The notes under the pieces: generated by a model | What the model was told of the DNA's origin: nothing | Databases searched by the model: none | Seen by the model: the letters and a program-made list of their open reading frames with translations, nothing else | Translations under genes and position numbers: made by a program | In this document: positions 25,041-38,901 of the stretch, piece after piece | Layout: each line of letters opens with the position of its first letter | How positions within the stretch are numbered: position 1 is the stretch's first letter | From: Anisakis pegreffii | Lineage: Eukaryota; Nematoda; Chromadorea; Rhabditida; Anisakidae | Assembly: GCA_035041965.1 (NCBI GenBank) | Contig: JAPYMA010000078.1 | Span: forward strand, 62,001-126,000 | Reading direction: 5' to 3' | Length of the DNA: 64,000 bases

Positions 25041-25428
25041 GTAATAGAAAGATACTGTAAACGCACCATATGAATAGTTATTACCTATGAATAGTTATTA
25101 CGCACCATATGAATAGTTTGACTTATCGAAGTAATCGTGCTCATCGCTGTGAATATGTGAAACAAAATAGACGAAGCATTCAAACGGTCAACGATTATGT
25201 AATTCCACTGTTATGCGCTGTGTAGTGTTCAGTGAACCGAATCATAATATTTTCAACTAAAATCGGCACTGCAAATTCGAGAACATGAGATTTTGCTTGA
25301 GAGCGACAGTAAACGTTCTTTCTTGAGAGAGCAAGCTTGGTGTTGTCTCCGTATGGAGTTACTCACTTCAAAAATATAAATTCAAGGAAACATCGTCGAG
25401 CACAGTGGCAACAAACAGCTTGGAAATG

Positions 25429-25434
25429 TTTATT
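25429..25434 (-). terminator. Polyadenylation signal AATAAA, cuticle collagen
   Basis: The minus-strand AATAAA lies about 95 bases beyond the collagen stop codon, a usual 3' UTR length in nematodes. Confidence 0.5.
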
Positions 25435-25526
25435 CTGTCGTGTTTGTTGAGTTTCAGTGGTTATCAATATAAGAATATCAGTTGATTTATGATGAAACGA
25501 AAATTGTGTTTACAGTATTGACGAAT

Positions 25527-27261
<1,735 letters not shown>

Positions 27262-28149
27262 TTTGATGAAGACTGCCATCAGGTTCCGTTCTGAGTCCCT
27301 TTTATACTCACATTCTTTGTTCACTGCATCTTTCTAGTTACATTACTTCAACTCTGTCACCATTAAATCTTGTAGAGAATGTAGGAGATCATTTGTGTGT
27401 TATAAAGAAAGTATTTGAAGGACACATCAATTGTCACAATGAAAACGATGAGAATTTTAGTGTTAATTTCATCAATATCGTTTGGTACACTGAATTCATG
27501 AGCAAAGAGACAACGAAATGGCTAATTAGAAGAAACGAAGCAAAGACAGCATGCTATTTGAAGTGGGAAATTGATAAAACCGGTTGTCGAGGGCGCGGAA
27601 CCGCGAACTCTACTCCGTCAACCTGGAATACTACTCTCAAAGCTGTGAATTTCCTCAGTATTTATACAGCAAGAAAATTATTTATCGCTAGCGTGAAAAT
27701 TCCTTCAATGAAAATGAAACCTAAGTAAAATGAAAAATTATCTGACGCTACCCATGAATACACATATGATTGCTGCTTGCACCAAAAATGAAATCTCAGA
27801 AGAATATCGTGAGATTACATTCAATTGACCTGTATGTTCAGCTTCGCTGCTCATCACGTGAAACTTACACCTCAACGGATTCAGCAGATTATCCAATATC
27901 AGAAGAAAAAGAATTGTTGAATGATTGTCAAATGTTATTGCTTACTTTCTGGGACTCAACTAAATTTTCGACGATCACTCCGTACAGCTGTTGATCAACA
28001 ATACATTGCTAAAGGAGTATCATTCTCAAATGAACTGTATGCAAAAGTCTCCATCAAATCCAATGATTTCTGTCCATCGTCGGATTCAGCAGATTGGGAA
28101 AATGAGAAGGGCATATATGTTGCCAACGGTCAAGCCTTACTTTGGGAGA
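27262..28149. other. Intergenic, unexplained frames
   Basis: A 111-codon plus frame (27393-27728) and a 112-codon plus frame (27921-28259) occur, but neither has family motifs and the second runs into the tandem array. The 15-mer CGGATTCAGCAGATT occurs twice (about 27878 and 28081), suggesting this stretch may be an older, decayed part of that array. Confidence 0.4.
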
Positions 28150-29690
28150 TTTACTTCAGGGGATATGGCTATTTTCTTATAGCTACCTCAACTAGTGCAG
28201 TAACGCTCACTCATATGTATCAATATACCGTAATCTCAAGTTTGCCCAGTAGTATATGAATATTTGTACACCATTCGATAAAGCGGAATCACTGCAATCA
28301 GAAAAATATTTATTTTGCCAAGTAATTTTGCTTTCTTGAGGAGATATAGCTATTTTTCCAAAGCCATCTCAATTAGCGTAGAGCCACCCATTCAGATACA
28401 TTGTATCACTATTGATCAGTGTATACATTACTATAGCGTTACAGTGGTTGCAACCTTCAAACTGCCGGTGCCCTCAGGTTTGCCCAGTAACATGTGAATT
28501 TCTCTGCACCATTCAATTGCTCAGAATCTCTACTTTCAGAATATCATATATTTTGCCGAGCAATCATCATTAGATGAGGAGATATAGATATTTTCTCAAT
28601 TATATGCGGTTTGATATCTTCGAGCCTACCGTATCCTCAGGTTTGCCGAACAACATATAAATATTTGTCCACCACTCGATCCAACGCAATCTCTAGATTC
28701 AGAAAAACATATACATTGCTGAGCACTTATTCTTTCTTGAGAAGGTATGGCTATTTTCCCAATGCTATACGGTTTCCCATCATTGGGCCTACCATAATCT
28801 CTGTTCATATACTACTGATCATTGTAGATAAATATATATGTCAAACTAGGTTTGAGGGGGTAACCATCTTCAAGGTACCTATGCCCTCAAGTTTGCCCCG
28901 TAAAAATTGAATATCTTTGCACCATTCGATTGCTCAGAATCTCTACTTTCAGAATATCATACGTTTTGTCGAGCAATTATCATTAAGTGAGGAGATATAG
29001 CTATTTTCTAAATGAAATACGATTTTCCATCATCGAGCCTATCGTATCCTCAAGTTTGACCGATACCATAGGAATATTTGTACACCAATCGCTCCAGCGG
29101 AATCTCTAGATTTCAAAAAAAAAACAAATTTTGCCGGGCGATTTTGCTTTCTTGAGGAGATATAGCTATTTTCTCGAATCTACCTTAATTACCGCAGTCG
29201 CGCTCATTTATATACATTATATCACTATAAATTAATAAATACATTATTATAGCTCTATAAAGGTTACCATCTTCAAGCTACCGGTACTACCAGTTTTGCC
29301 CAGTAAAATATCAATTTCTCTACACTATCCGATTCCATGGAACCTCTAGATTCAGAATATTATATATTTTGCTGAGCAGTTCTGCCTACTTGAGGAGATA
29401 CAGCTGTTTTCTTAAAGCTATCTCAACTGGCATGGTGGCGCGATTCATATACATTGATCGGTATAGATCAATCTGTACGTTGCTATAGCACTGTAGAGGT
29501 TGTCATCTTCGAGTTAGCCGTACTCTCAGATTTGCCCAGTAAAATATCAATTTCTTTACACCATTCGATGCAGTGGAACCTCTAAATTCAGAAAAACATT
29601 ATCATTGCTGAGCAAAACTGCCTACTTGAGGAGATATTGCTATTTCTTTGATGCTATCTCAAAACCATTGGGGTCACCATCTTCAAGCAT
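28150..29690 (+). repeat. Diverged tandem array, mostly alternating short and long units
   Basis: About eight units share the anchor AGGAGATATAGCTATTTT (anchors near 28160, 28340, 28577, 28740, 28989, 29154, 29392 and 29629) and a second block (GTTTGCCCAGTAA, then CACCATTCGAT and CTCTAGATTCAGAA). Spacings are about 180, 237, 163, 249, 165, 238 and 237 bases. Long units carry roughly 75 extra bases (a CATATACATT...GATCA block and TTACCATCTTCAAG). The short-long pairs suggest a dimeric higher-order repeat of about 400 bases. Units differ by perhaps 20-30%, so it is old. No coding potential is visible. It ends about 265 bases before the first exon of the acyl-CoA synthetase gene. Confidence 0.85.
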
Positions 29691-29954
29691 ACCGTACGGA
29701 GATCATCTTGAGAGACGACAAACTCGCACAATAACATGAATTTGATGACTAATGCTTGGTGGCCTCCAAATGAACGTAATTATTCTGCAACGATGTCTAT
29801 CGAAAAACGAAAATGATGATCATACCAAGGATACCAATTGAAGCAGCATGAATGGTGAGTCTAAATTAGCTATCGTCAGTTAACAGGAAATCTCTGAGAC
29901 GGCGAATGAAGGATCGCATTTGAGCAGAATCGACAATCATTTAACCACTCTACA

Positions 29955-32900
29955 ATGCTCGAATATAGTCAACGTCTTTTCCATTCGCAGATTTTGGATG
30001 CTGCCAAAGAATATGGTGATGATATTGCAATGGTTCGTTTCTAACTGTGTTTGTTTGCGATGATTGCTCGGAGTGATACCTTCCCCTAACTCGATTCGAC
30101 ACAGGAACATTTGGACGAGAAAATTTGCTTCCAGAAACATTTGGACGAGAAATTTCTCTGATGTTTGATACCAGGCATGGATCCTGAATAAGTAGATCCG
30201 TTTCCTAGGCAAATCGAAGGAGTTTGAGCCACACCAACATTAACTTTGATTCATGCATTTATTCACCAGTTGCGCTTAAATTATTCACCCGCTAAAATGT
30301 GATCAGAGTTTGAGGGTTTCACATGAATCAAAACGCTCAGGAAAGTGAAGTTCGATGAAAGATGTTGGAAGCACAGTTTTTACGAATAATTCAGTGATCA
30401 ATTTGATGTGCCGATGACATTTTTAACATTTCAGACGGATCATGAAACGGATGTGAGCATCACCTATGCGAAACTGCGTGATGACTCGTTTAGATTCGCT
30501 AATTGGCTGCAAAATCACGGTGCTCGGAAAGGTGACATAATATGCGTGATGCTTGCGAACTGCTCAGAATACGTGATTGCTTTTCTTGGTGCAGCTCTTG
30601 TTGGCAGTGCAATATCAGGCATCAGTCCTGAATCAACGCAAGGTCCAGTTGCCTTTCAAGACAATCGTTTTGTATATCTCTGTTATCTTTAAGAACGGAG
30701 TGCAACCGAACTGAACTCCATCCTACCGCTTAGAATTTTGAACGAAGAAATGAGAGAATATGAGCGTGCAGTCAGTCATTCCAACTGCAACTATGGATCA
30801 GGCGTGCAAGATGGATGCCTTTAAGATGAATTTTCAGCTGAAGTTAAGCATTTTTTATCAGTCACAAACGCAAAATTCCTCGTTTCGGCAGCTGAACGCT
30901 ACGATGTTGCTACACTCTTCGAGGATCGACTCACTGTAAGAAAACCTCCTTTCACATATTTTTAAGGAAATCATACCGGTCTGGGTAGTTTTTTCTTGAA
31001 ATTGACATTGAAAGAGCTTATATGTCACGTTTTTTTTTAGAAACGCTTCGAGCATAAGTGTTTATGCAAATTAAACTATAGGTGATCATTGTCGGCAAAG
31101 AAATTGATCAAGATGGGCACGACTTTGCGACTGAAATACGGCAATCAAAATTGGACTATTCGATCGAGGTTCAGCATAAACTTTCAGTCGATGATACATT
31201 GATAACACCATTTAGTAGCGGTACGACAGGACCACCGAAATGTGTTCAGCTCACTCACCGTAACTACAACGCCTCAACTGCAATTCTTCGAAAGTTGCAA
31301 AAATTTTTTTCTCTTCACCAATTTGAAGCCGTTTCTTGCTTGATAAGCTTAATGTTTGCATGTTTTCATTACACTCTATCTTGCGCTAATCTTCATGATA
31401 TTTATCGCAACAATGTCGGAAATGTTTGTGCTGGAAGACTGACGGCATACAATGCTATTCTTTAAAGAAAGCATGCTAAATAAAAGCATAACTATTACTG
31501 AATTTCTCTCATCTTTGCTTTGTAGAGCTCTTTTCAACGAACTCTCTGGTGGACTGCGCCGTGTAACTGCTGCCGTACTACCATTTTTTCATGGATCTGG
31601 CTTTTGGGCGCTGTGCTTCTGCCTTCTGGAAGGACACCGAGTTGTAACCTTAAAACACTTCCATCCGATGATGATGCTTCAAATTATTGACCAATACAAG
31701 GTGATGTTTTATTTGTTAAGTTTCAGATTCGGCAAAAGTTCATGGTCGGAATTCTGTTCGGCGAAAGAATCAAAATTTTTGTCACTTAAGCGAATCTTCA
31801 CGTTGAGGATATTAGAGAGGAAATATCAATCGGAATGATATCAGGTTGCTTAGCGATTTTGAAACAAACGAGCCTGTATAATGAGCCTCCGAAGTGCGTA
31901 TAATGGATGGCATTAGTGAAAGAGTAGAAACTCTCCGTTGAATGCGATATGAAATTAAGTGAATCGTTCAGGTGGATACGTTTAACGTGGTGCCAACAAT
32001 AATCCGTTATCTATGTGAATGCGATGAGCAATTCTCCAAATGGGATGTTTCATCAATGCGAACAGTTCTTTGTGGAAGTGCTGCACTTGGCAAACAAATT
32101 AGTAGACGATTCCTGAATAAATATCCGAACGTAGAAAATCTAGTTCAAGGTCTTCGTTCAGTTTTAGAACACTTCGCATTTATAAGTTGTGTTGGACTCA
32201 TTGAATTGACGAATTGATTGCTGAATAAATCAGCGAGAAGTTTATCATTGAATGTTCCGATGTGGTAATTGATTTAAACATATTGTATTATTTGGACTGT
32301 ACAGCGAACATATTCTCGTGTAACGATATGAGCTTTTGGGCACTGAAACCATCAGGAAATGAAACAAATTTTGAAGATCATCGCAAAACACAAGTTCAGA
32401 ATGAACGATAACAATTGCAGGCTATGGTATGACTGAATTGGTCGTTCTTAGTCATCTCACACCACTTGGCACTCCATTTGATGATAAGTATTTGGGTAGT
32501 TGCGGCAAGCTACTACCTGGATTTGAGGCTAAAGTAGAATTTTTCTTCAGTTTTTTATCAACATTATCTCGCCCAGATCTACTCAATTCAGTTTAGATGA
32601 CAAGAAGAATTTACCTATGTAATATTTTTGGTAGTTAAGATATCATCATTTATTGAGATGCTTATCGATAGAAAGTTTACTCTTCCAATTGGTCTTCCAA
32701 CCCACATTGAACGTGTTTCAGTTGATCAGTGACGAAAACGGTGACGAGATAAAAGAATCAGGCAAATGTGGTGAGCTTCTCGTGAGATCCGATGCTATTA
32801 TGAAGGGATATCTGCGTGATGATGATGCCACAAAAAATGCCATCGATGCAGACAATTGGCTGCATACAGGTTCGACAGTGAAACATTCCAAGCATGCTCA

Positions 32901-34346
32901 AATTGATCATTAGCATGCTCAAAGTGATCTGTCTGATTTCGGTCTTTTTGATCGCACGTACTAAATCAGACCTGCCTATCATAATCTAACAAAACTTGAA
33001 GATTGATCTAGTTTTAATGTTGTGACGTCCAATCAGAATATGATGGAGTTAATATGATATGATTCAGGTGATTATGTGTATTACGACGATGAAGGATTTT
33101 ACTATATTGTGGATCGAATCAAGGACTTGATCAAAGTAAACGGTCTTCAAGTTTCACCTTCCGAGATGGTGCATTTTACTACATCGATTGAGCCTTTACT
33201 CATTGTGATACAAATGCATATCATCAACTACTTTACGCAAATAAAATTATCACAAATTTTAGTGTTAGCCAAAAATTCTGTTATGATTGATTATTAAGGA
33301 TGAAATTGTTTCACAGATGTGACATTCAGGAAGATGTATTGATGTCACATCCAAATATCAAAGATGCAGCAGTGACTGGTATCGCTGATGAACATTTCGG
33401 AGAGGTGAATATCTTAGCATCATCATGCTAAAACACCATTTCAATGTCTTTCCAACCACGACATTCTATTCGTATGAAGTGTCGACCTTTCCCAGTGCCA
33501 CTGATCTACCAGAAGAAATGTTTATGGGTGATGTTATCGTTATTTCTTAAGGTACCAATGGCGTTTGTTGTGCTCAAAGATCGATCAGGTGTTAACTCTA
33601 CACCAGCAGACATCGATAACTTTGTAAAAAGTAAGTATACGTTTCCATCACTTTTCATACATAGCGATCGAAGCATAAACTAGAGTCGGGTGATCTGATG
33701 AGTTTCGAATCTGCTTATATTCTATCCCGGCTATTAAGAAATACCGACATAACTGGAAGATGTGATAGGAGGATAAAAGAGGATATCTGATCAGATATGA
33801 GAGATGAAAGTAATGGTTCTGTGGTGTATTGGTGTGAACATCGTACTAACTAATTTAGTAGGACGAAGGTCGAATGTTCGATCCCACGCGGGTCCAATAT
33901 CATTGTTGAATTAACTTGTGAAGGTAACATCGTATGTGGAAAAACACGAGAGCTCATTTTTTATCTAAAAATTAGCTGACCGAATAGGAAATGGTGAGAC
34001 TGCATAAAATGTTCGAATAATATTGCCGGCTATCTTCAGTGGATGTTTAGAAGACTTTTTTGCTGAGAATCCCTTTGCTGAGATACTCTAATTTCGTTCA
34101 CATTCCATTCACCTTCACCTCCATCGTTTCCCGTATCAATCTTACACCGGTTTTTTCTTCAATACTGATTTGCATCATGATATTAACTTCTTCCCAATTT
34201 CAGATCAGGTTTCATCACATAAACAATTGCGAGGCGGTGTTCATATTTGTGAGATTCTACCGAAAACACGAAGTGGTAAAACTCTTCGAAAAAATCTGAA
34301 GAACAATGAAATTAACTTGAACTCATTATTGAGTGAAATTGAGTGA
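29955..34346 (+). CDS. Acyl-CoA synthetase, 4-coumarate-CoA ligase-like (ANL superfamily)
   Basis: The model is join(29955..30032,30435..30642,30838..30935,31082..31293,31526..31700,31972..32149,32421..32533,32722..32869,33068..33168,33330..33404,33552..33630,34204..34346), about 535 residues, the usual family length. The enzyme would form an acyl-adenylate and then a CoA thioester. Signatures appear in order: the P-loop SSGTTGPPKCVQLTHRN, PFFHGSGFW, the GYGMTE motif, GELLVR, HTGDYVYYDDEGFYYIVDRI, and the C-terminal PKTRSGKTLRKNL with the catalytic lysine. The usual PKG is PKC here. There is no SKL-type peroxisomal tail (it ends SEIE) and no signal peptide. The first exon is the weakest: ATG 29955 fits, but CCATTCGCAG within it could also be an acceptor for a further upstream start. 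The substrate cannot be inferred. Confidence 0.9.
33815..33895 (+). other. tRNA-like sequence in an intron, probably a pseudogene
   Basis: It has a box A-like TGGTGTATTGG (33820s) and a box B-like TGTTCGATCCC (about 33875-33885) at tRNA spacing, and an imperfect acceptor pairing between GGTTCTG and CGGGTCC. TACTA and TAGTA can pair around a 7-base loop. The base before the would-be anticodon is C instead of the invariant U, and the T stem does not pair. It is a decayed tRNA gene or tRNA-derived repeat at best. It lies in the last intron of the ligase gene. Confidence 0.3.
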
Positions 34347-36108
34347 ACTCATTATTCTTATGTTTGTGAATGACGAAAGTCAAAGTTATCGTGTATAATG
34401 TGTTAGTTAATCCATATGAGGATCTAAAATTCTCTGAATGATGCTTATCCCAGGTGTTCAATTCCGCTTGACACATTCACCTGCAATTTCGTTTAATACA
34501 AAGTCCAGTTCATCTCTGATAGTGAATAAATTATTCCTTTAACGATTTGAACGCGATTTCGGATTATTGGATGAATCTTCAGCTGGCTTGTTGTCTTATC
34601 ATATCACGTATAATGTCGCAAAACTTACAATGTGTTATTGAAATAAACAAGTGAAAACGACAAAGTCCTAGTGATGGGTTGTTCTTTATTTATTACGAAC
34701 AATTTAGGAGAATTTTTTTCGTGAAATTTTATTGTTTTTGTATTGTGGTTTTGCCATCAGTGGACTGGTGATCTTTATATCAATTGCTCGAATATTAATG
34801 ATAATAGATCAGAGGAGAACAGTTGACTGGATAGAGTGTGATTTAATGCTCGAGTTTGATGACATAAGTTGAAAAGTCTAAATATTCGCTCGTAAATTAA
34901 TCAGTCAAGGATCGTAAGAAGTGAACTCTTAACATCTCGTTTCAATTCAGTTCGAATCAGCTTCAATTATTCTAAGTGGTGCGTTGCTGCATTTTGTCAT
35001 GTTGAAAATGCAAGCTTTAAACTCAGTAAACTGACTGCATCAGTACTCTCGGATTAAACTGCTTATACCAATAAACACCTCACTCTTAGCGTCCTTTTAG
35101 TGCTTTCATCCTACATTACAGCAATCACGTTCTCCTCACCAGTTAAACGTGGATTTTGCAATAGTGTTCGTTGTTTCTCTCATGTTCTTCGTCTGGACGA
35201 TTCAGTAATACACTTGGTTTTATAGAATTTACAAACTGATGTAAATCATGACAGATATATTGACTAAACTTCTGCTTTATTTTAGTTTACATACTGTCGA
35301 GAGCTGTTTGATGTTACCCACATTGTTGTTCATAATGCTCTTCCAGTCCTTATTAATTTTCCAATCTTACCTTTTGACTCGAGAAAATCTTGTATCTATT
35401 GACAGATCTTACCTATATTAGATAGAAAAAGTTTGATAATGCGTTGTGAGGACAGGGAGGGATGATGGTATCTATCAAACAAACAGCAGGTATCGCTAAG
35501 AGAGGATGATGACCCTTGAGCACGCAAACAATCAACATTTACATACTTGTTACTCTCGAATGACCATTAATAATAAAGCCAGAACGAAGATGATCTGACC
35601 CCATCGCACATGCAAACTACTCAAATTCTTTTCTCTTCCTCATCATCAATTCTTTTTCTTCATTCCGTAGTCTAGGTCGCTTTATTAGATATTGTCATTG
35701 AACGGTGTTACTTCCCTTTGTTATTTTAATGTCGTTCAATTAGTCGGTGGATTATTTGTGTTATTTGAATGGTGTATTCAATAGAATCGATCCAGCTCTG
35801 TCTGATACAATACACTGCATTGTTGTTGTTGATTCTTAAATTTGGATGAATTGATGATATCGCTTGCAAGATTACGTCAATGTTTCATTCATGGTGAGGA
35901 AATATTCAAAACCCAATCGCAATTTCGGATGAATCTGATAAGGATCCATCAAAAATCAATGAGGAGTTGATCAGTCGATCAATTTTCATGAGAACTGAGT
36001 GATCTGCAAGGGAGAAATAACGATTGTCACATTGTTGCGGAATGTTTTATGTGTATTTATTTTTGTTCGCTATAAAATTCAACTTGAGTTTAGCTATCTG
36101 CAGATGTG
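34347..36108. other. Intergenic region between the ligase gene and par-6
   Basis: It holds the 3' UTR of the ligase gene and the upstream region of par-6. No frame of note and no repeat was seen. The two genes are in the same orientation but about 1.75 kb apart, too far for a typical nematode operon. Confidence 0.5.
34525..34530 (+). terminator. Polyadenylation signal AATAAA, acyl-CoA synthetase
   Basis: It is the first AATAAA after the stop codon at 34344-34346, about 180 bases downstream. A second possible one (GAAATAAAC) is near 34640. Confidence 0.5.
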
Positions 36109-38901
36109 ATGGGACCTGGAAATGAAGAATATGTTCATGGCTTGTACTATCCGCCGTCATGTTCACTGAAATCGTACCGCTTGTTAAGTACTTCTTCACT
36201 GAATCGAATTTTTGCCGTTGAGCCATGTCTGCTTGAAGTATGTTTTAGCTTAAGTCTGAACTGTACGTTACCATTAAATACTAGTGCTGCTGCTGTTGCT
36301 GACCAGCAGTCATGAGTAGTATATTGGTGCATGAACAGCTCTTAGTTACTTCTTTGATTTGCTCATGCTGAGTGTTACGCACATGACAGTTAAGATAATA
36401 CTGCGAGTGGAGGTGATCAAATATGATCGTTTCAATGGTCCTTCTCAGAGCATTATCTTACAATAAACCTCTACTTTCACCAATTTCAGGAATTTGTAAT
36501 TCCAGTGAAATCGAAATTCGGTGTCGATATACGTCGAATTGGTTTGCATTTGGGCGCTGGTCGTCCTCTACCATCGTTTAATGATTTTTATTCGTTACTG
36601 TGTAACTTGCATCACCTAAGTGATGTTATCGGTTGCGGTCTATCGATCAGCTATGCTTCATCTGAAGGTGATCGCTTGCCGATATCAAATGATCAGGTAC
36701 CATAACTCACTCTATCAAGTGATCAGCAACTAATCCGTATCAGCTGTTTCGTTCGCATTTATTTGCTCTTTATATCTCCTTGAATTTTCCCATTTCGAAT
36801 AAGCGTCACAACTTCTTCATGAACTACCTATTTCGTGCTCTTAATAAAACACTCCTGAGAGAGATTTGTTACGAGTGATAATAATACTTTTCCGTCATTC
36901 TAGTTTCCATTTCCTATCATCAGTACTGCAGTCTTCCGTTTTCAGTGCAACATTGCTGTGACTCTCCATCTTCGATTCATAACTGAACTAAGAATATTAA
37001 CAAGAATGGTTCTGAGACAACTTGTTATAAAGGTTAATAAATCTTTGTTGCAATTGCAGAACCTAAGGAAAGCTCTTGAAGAAAAACCGAAAATATTACG
37101 ATTGACTCTGCAAAAGAAAGGTGAATCACTGGAGGAGCAATACGGTTACGGTGTACCAATTATAAATTATATGAGGAAGAAAAAACGCATTTCCATATCG
37201 AATCCGCAAGATTTCAGACGGGTAAGTGAAAAGAACTCACGTAAAGATAAATAATTTAATCTTCTGCACTTTTCACATATTCCACAACAAAACATACTTT
37301 CAGTGAATTTTTTTCGGAAAATGGAGGAGTTTCTAAATTTTCGAAAATGATCAATTTTTGATGAATATTTGATGTCCAAATTTTTGAAACTGTATGTTTT
37401 TGTTGTATTTTTACGGTGTTGGTTCCTCAGAAGTTACATAGAAACCTTCAAAATTATTTAGTTCCTAGATTCGGAGCAAAAAGCATCGATAAATTTGTGT
37501 TTGCGTTGGAACAAGAATTTTAGATGGTTTGTTGCATAAATTATCCACTCGCTCAATAGATCACTTGTCGTGTAATGTGAATGCAATTTGTTGATCTCAA
37601 GTCAGTCAGCAATAACGTATTTTGTAGGTATCATCAATAGTTGATGTTGACATACTACCGCAAGGGTATCGGCGAGTGAAGCTTTGCAAATATTATACCA
37701 ACAAACCACTTGGATTTTACATTCGCAATGGTCATTCAGATTTGTTATCCAATTAAAAGAGCTATGAGTTTTATACACTAGAATAGTGGTGCTTCGACTT
37801 AAATCCAGGCAATATTGCACTCAAATGATATATCAAATATTAAGTAGCACGTCCAGTAATTTTCATCAATGAGGCTGAAGTCCATCATTTTCCTAGATTC
37901 GGAAACTAGTGCTGAGCAAAAAGCATCCTTATGTGTTTGCGTTGGAACAAGAATTTTAGATCGTTTTTTCCAAAAAAATGATCGTAAAATGGAAAACGAA
38001 TGTCACTTTCGTTATCTGCGCAAAGGACTGTAATAGAAACCGAAATCCGTTTCATAATGAAAATTGTTTGTTAGACAGTGTGATTATTGTGATATGCTGG
38101 GTAATTTAAATGAGTTGAATTGATAATTCTTCCTTTAGGCAATAAGTAGTTTCTGTGCAGGGATGCCAAAATGATTTTGTCATGTTTGCGATGTAAACTT
38201 CGATGATTTTCACGTTAACATCCTTGTAAATCATTAGCACACTGCAAAGGTACATTGTGTGTATGCAGGTACGACACAGAGGTTAGCTCCGTGGGGCGTT
38301 GTAACGGTGAATGGAATATTTATAAGTCGATTACTACCAACTGGACTTGCCGCATCAACGAATTTACTGGCTGTGAATGACGAGATTATTGAAGTGAATG
38401 GGATTGAGGTCGGTTGAAGAAATCTCTTATAGTTTTTTATGTCGATTCCTATTTCTGTCGCGATTTATGAGCCATTCACACAGCCCCGAACACTTCATAT
38501 CTAATCACAGCTCATTTCTGTTCATGCATAAGGCATGTTATAGCTTGTATCAAGAAAAATTGACCCATTATCCTATTATAATGTTCCAATAATTGTTTTG
38601 ATTTGACCTGTTCGTCTAAATCGAGATATTTGGATGCTATGTTTCATATATTGTGCATCTGAACACACAACGTATGGTTAAACAAATCACCCGTTCTCTT
38701 CATAAAACCTAATAATCAAAATTGTAGGTTGCTGGCAAAACATTGGATCAGGTTACGGATATGATGATTGTTAACGCCTACAACTTAGTGTTAACAGTTA
38801 AGCCAGCTATCGAACAGCACACATTGCGGTTCAGTCAACAACCGCCTTTATTGTCGCCACCAAATTATGAAAGTTTATCGATCCCCAAATCAACCGCTTA
38901 G
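36109..38901 (+). CDS. par-6: PAR-6 cell polarity scaffold
   Basis: The model is join(36109..36237,36490..36696,37060..37221,37628..37730,38269..38408,38728..38901), 304 residues in phase throughout, close to the C. elegans length. Domains in order are a PB1 domain ([11 protein letters not shown], then [14 protein letters not shown], then [20 protein letters not shown]), the [11 protein letters not shown] linker, a half-CRIB ([20 protein letters not shown]) and a PDZ domain ([20 protein letters not shown] to [20 protein letters not shown]). The PB1 domain would bind atypical protein kinase C, and the half-CRIB plus PDZ bind active CDC-42 and partners such as PAR-3 at the anterior or apical cortex. 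It ends SIPKSTA at a TAG that itself overlaps a possible donor (TTAG|GTATCA). The first exon is plausible but carries no domain, so the start is less certain than the rest. Confidence 0.93.
37464..37529 (+). repeat. Direct repeat flanking a par-6 exon, left copy
   Basis: It shares CCTAGATTCGGA, GAGCAAAAAGCATC and TGTTTGCGTTGGAACAAGAA with 37892-37965. It lies upstream of the exon at 37628-37730. Confidence 0.7.
37892..37965 (+). repeat. Direct repeat flanking a par-6 exon, right copy
   Basis: Partner of 37464-37529, about 430 bases downstream and beyond the exon at 37628-37730. It has a few extra bases (AACTAGTGCT) in the middle. Confidence 0.7.

Noticed and set aside
36958..37055. Plus frame between two par-6 exons as an extra exon
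   Set aside because: The PB1 domain is continuous when 36490-36696 is joined directly to 37060-37221; including it would break the domain.
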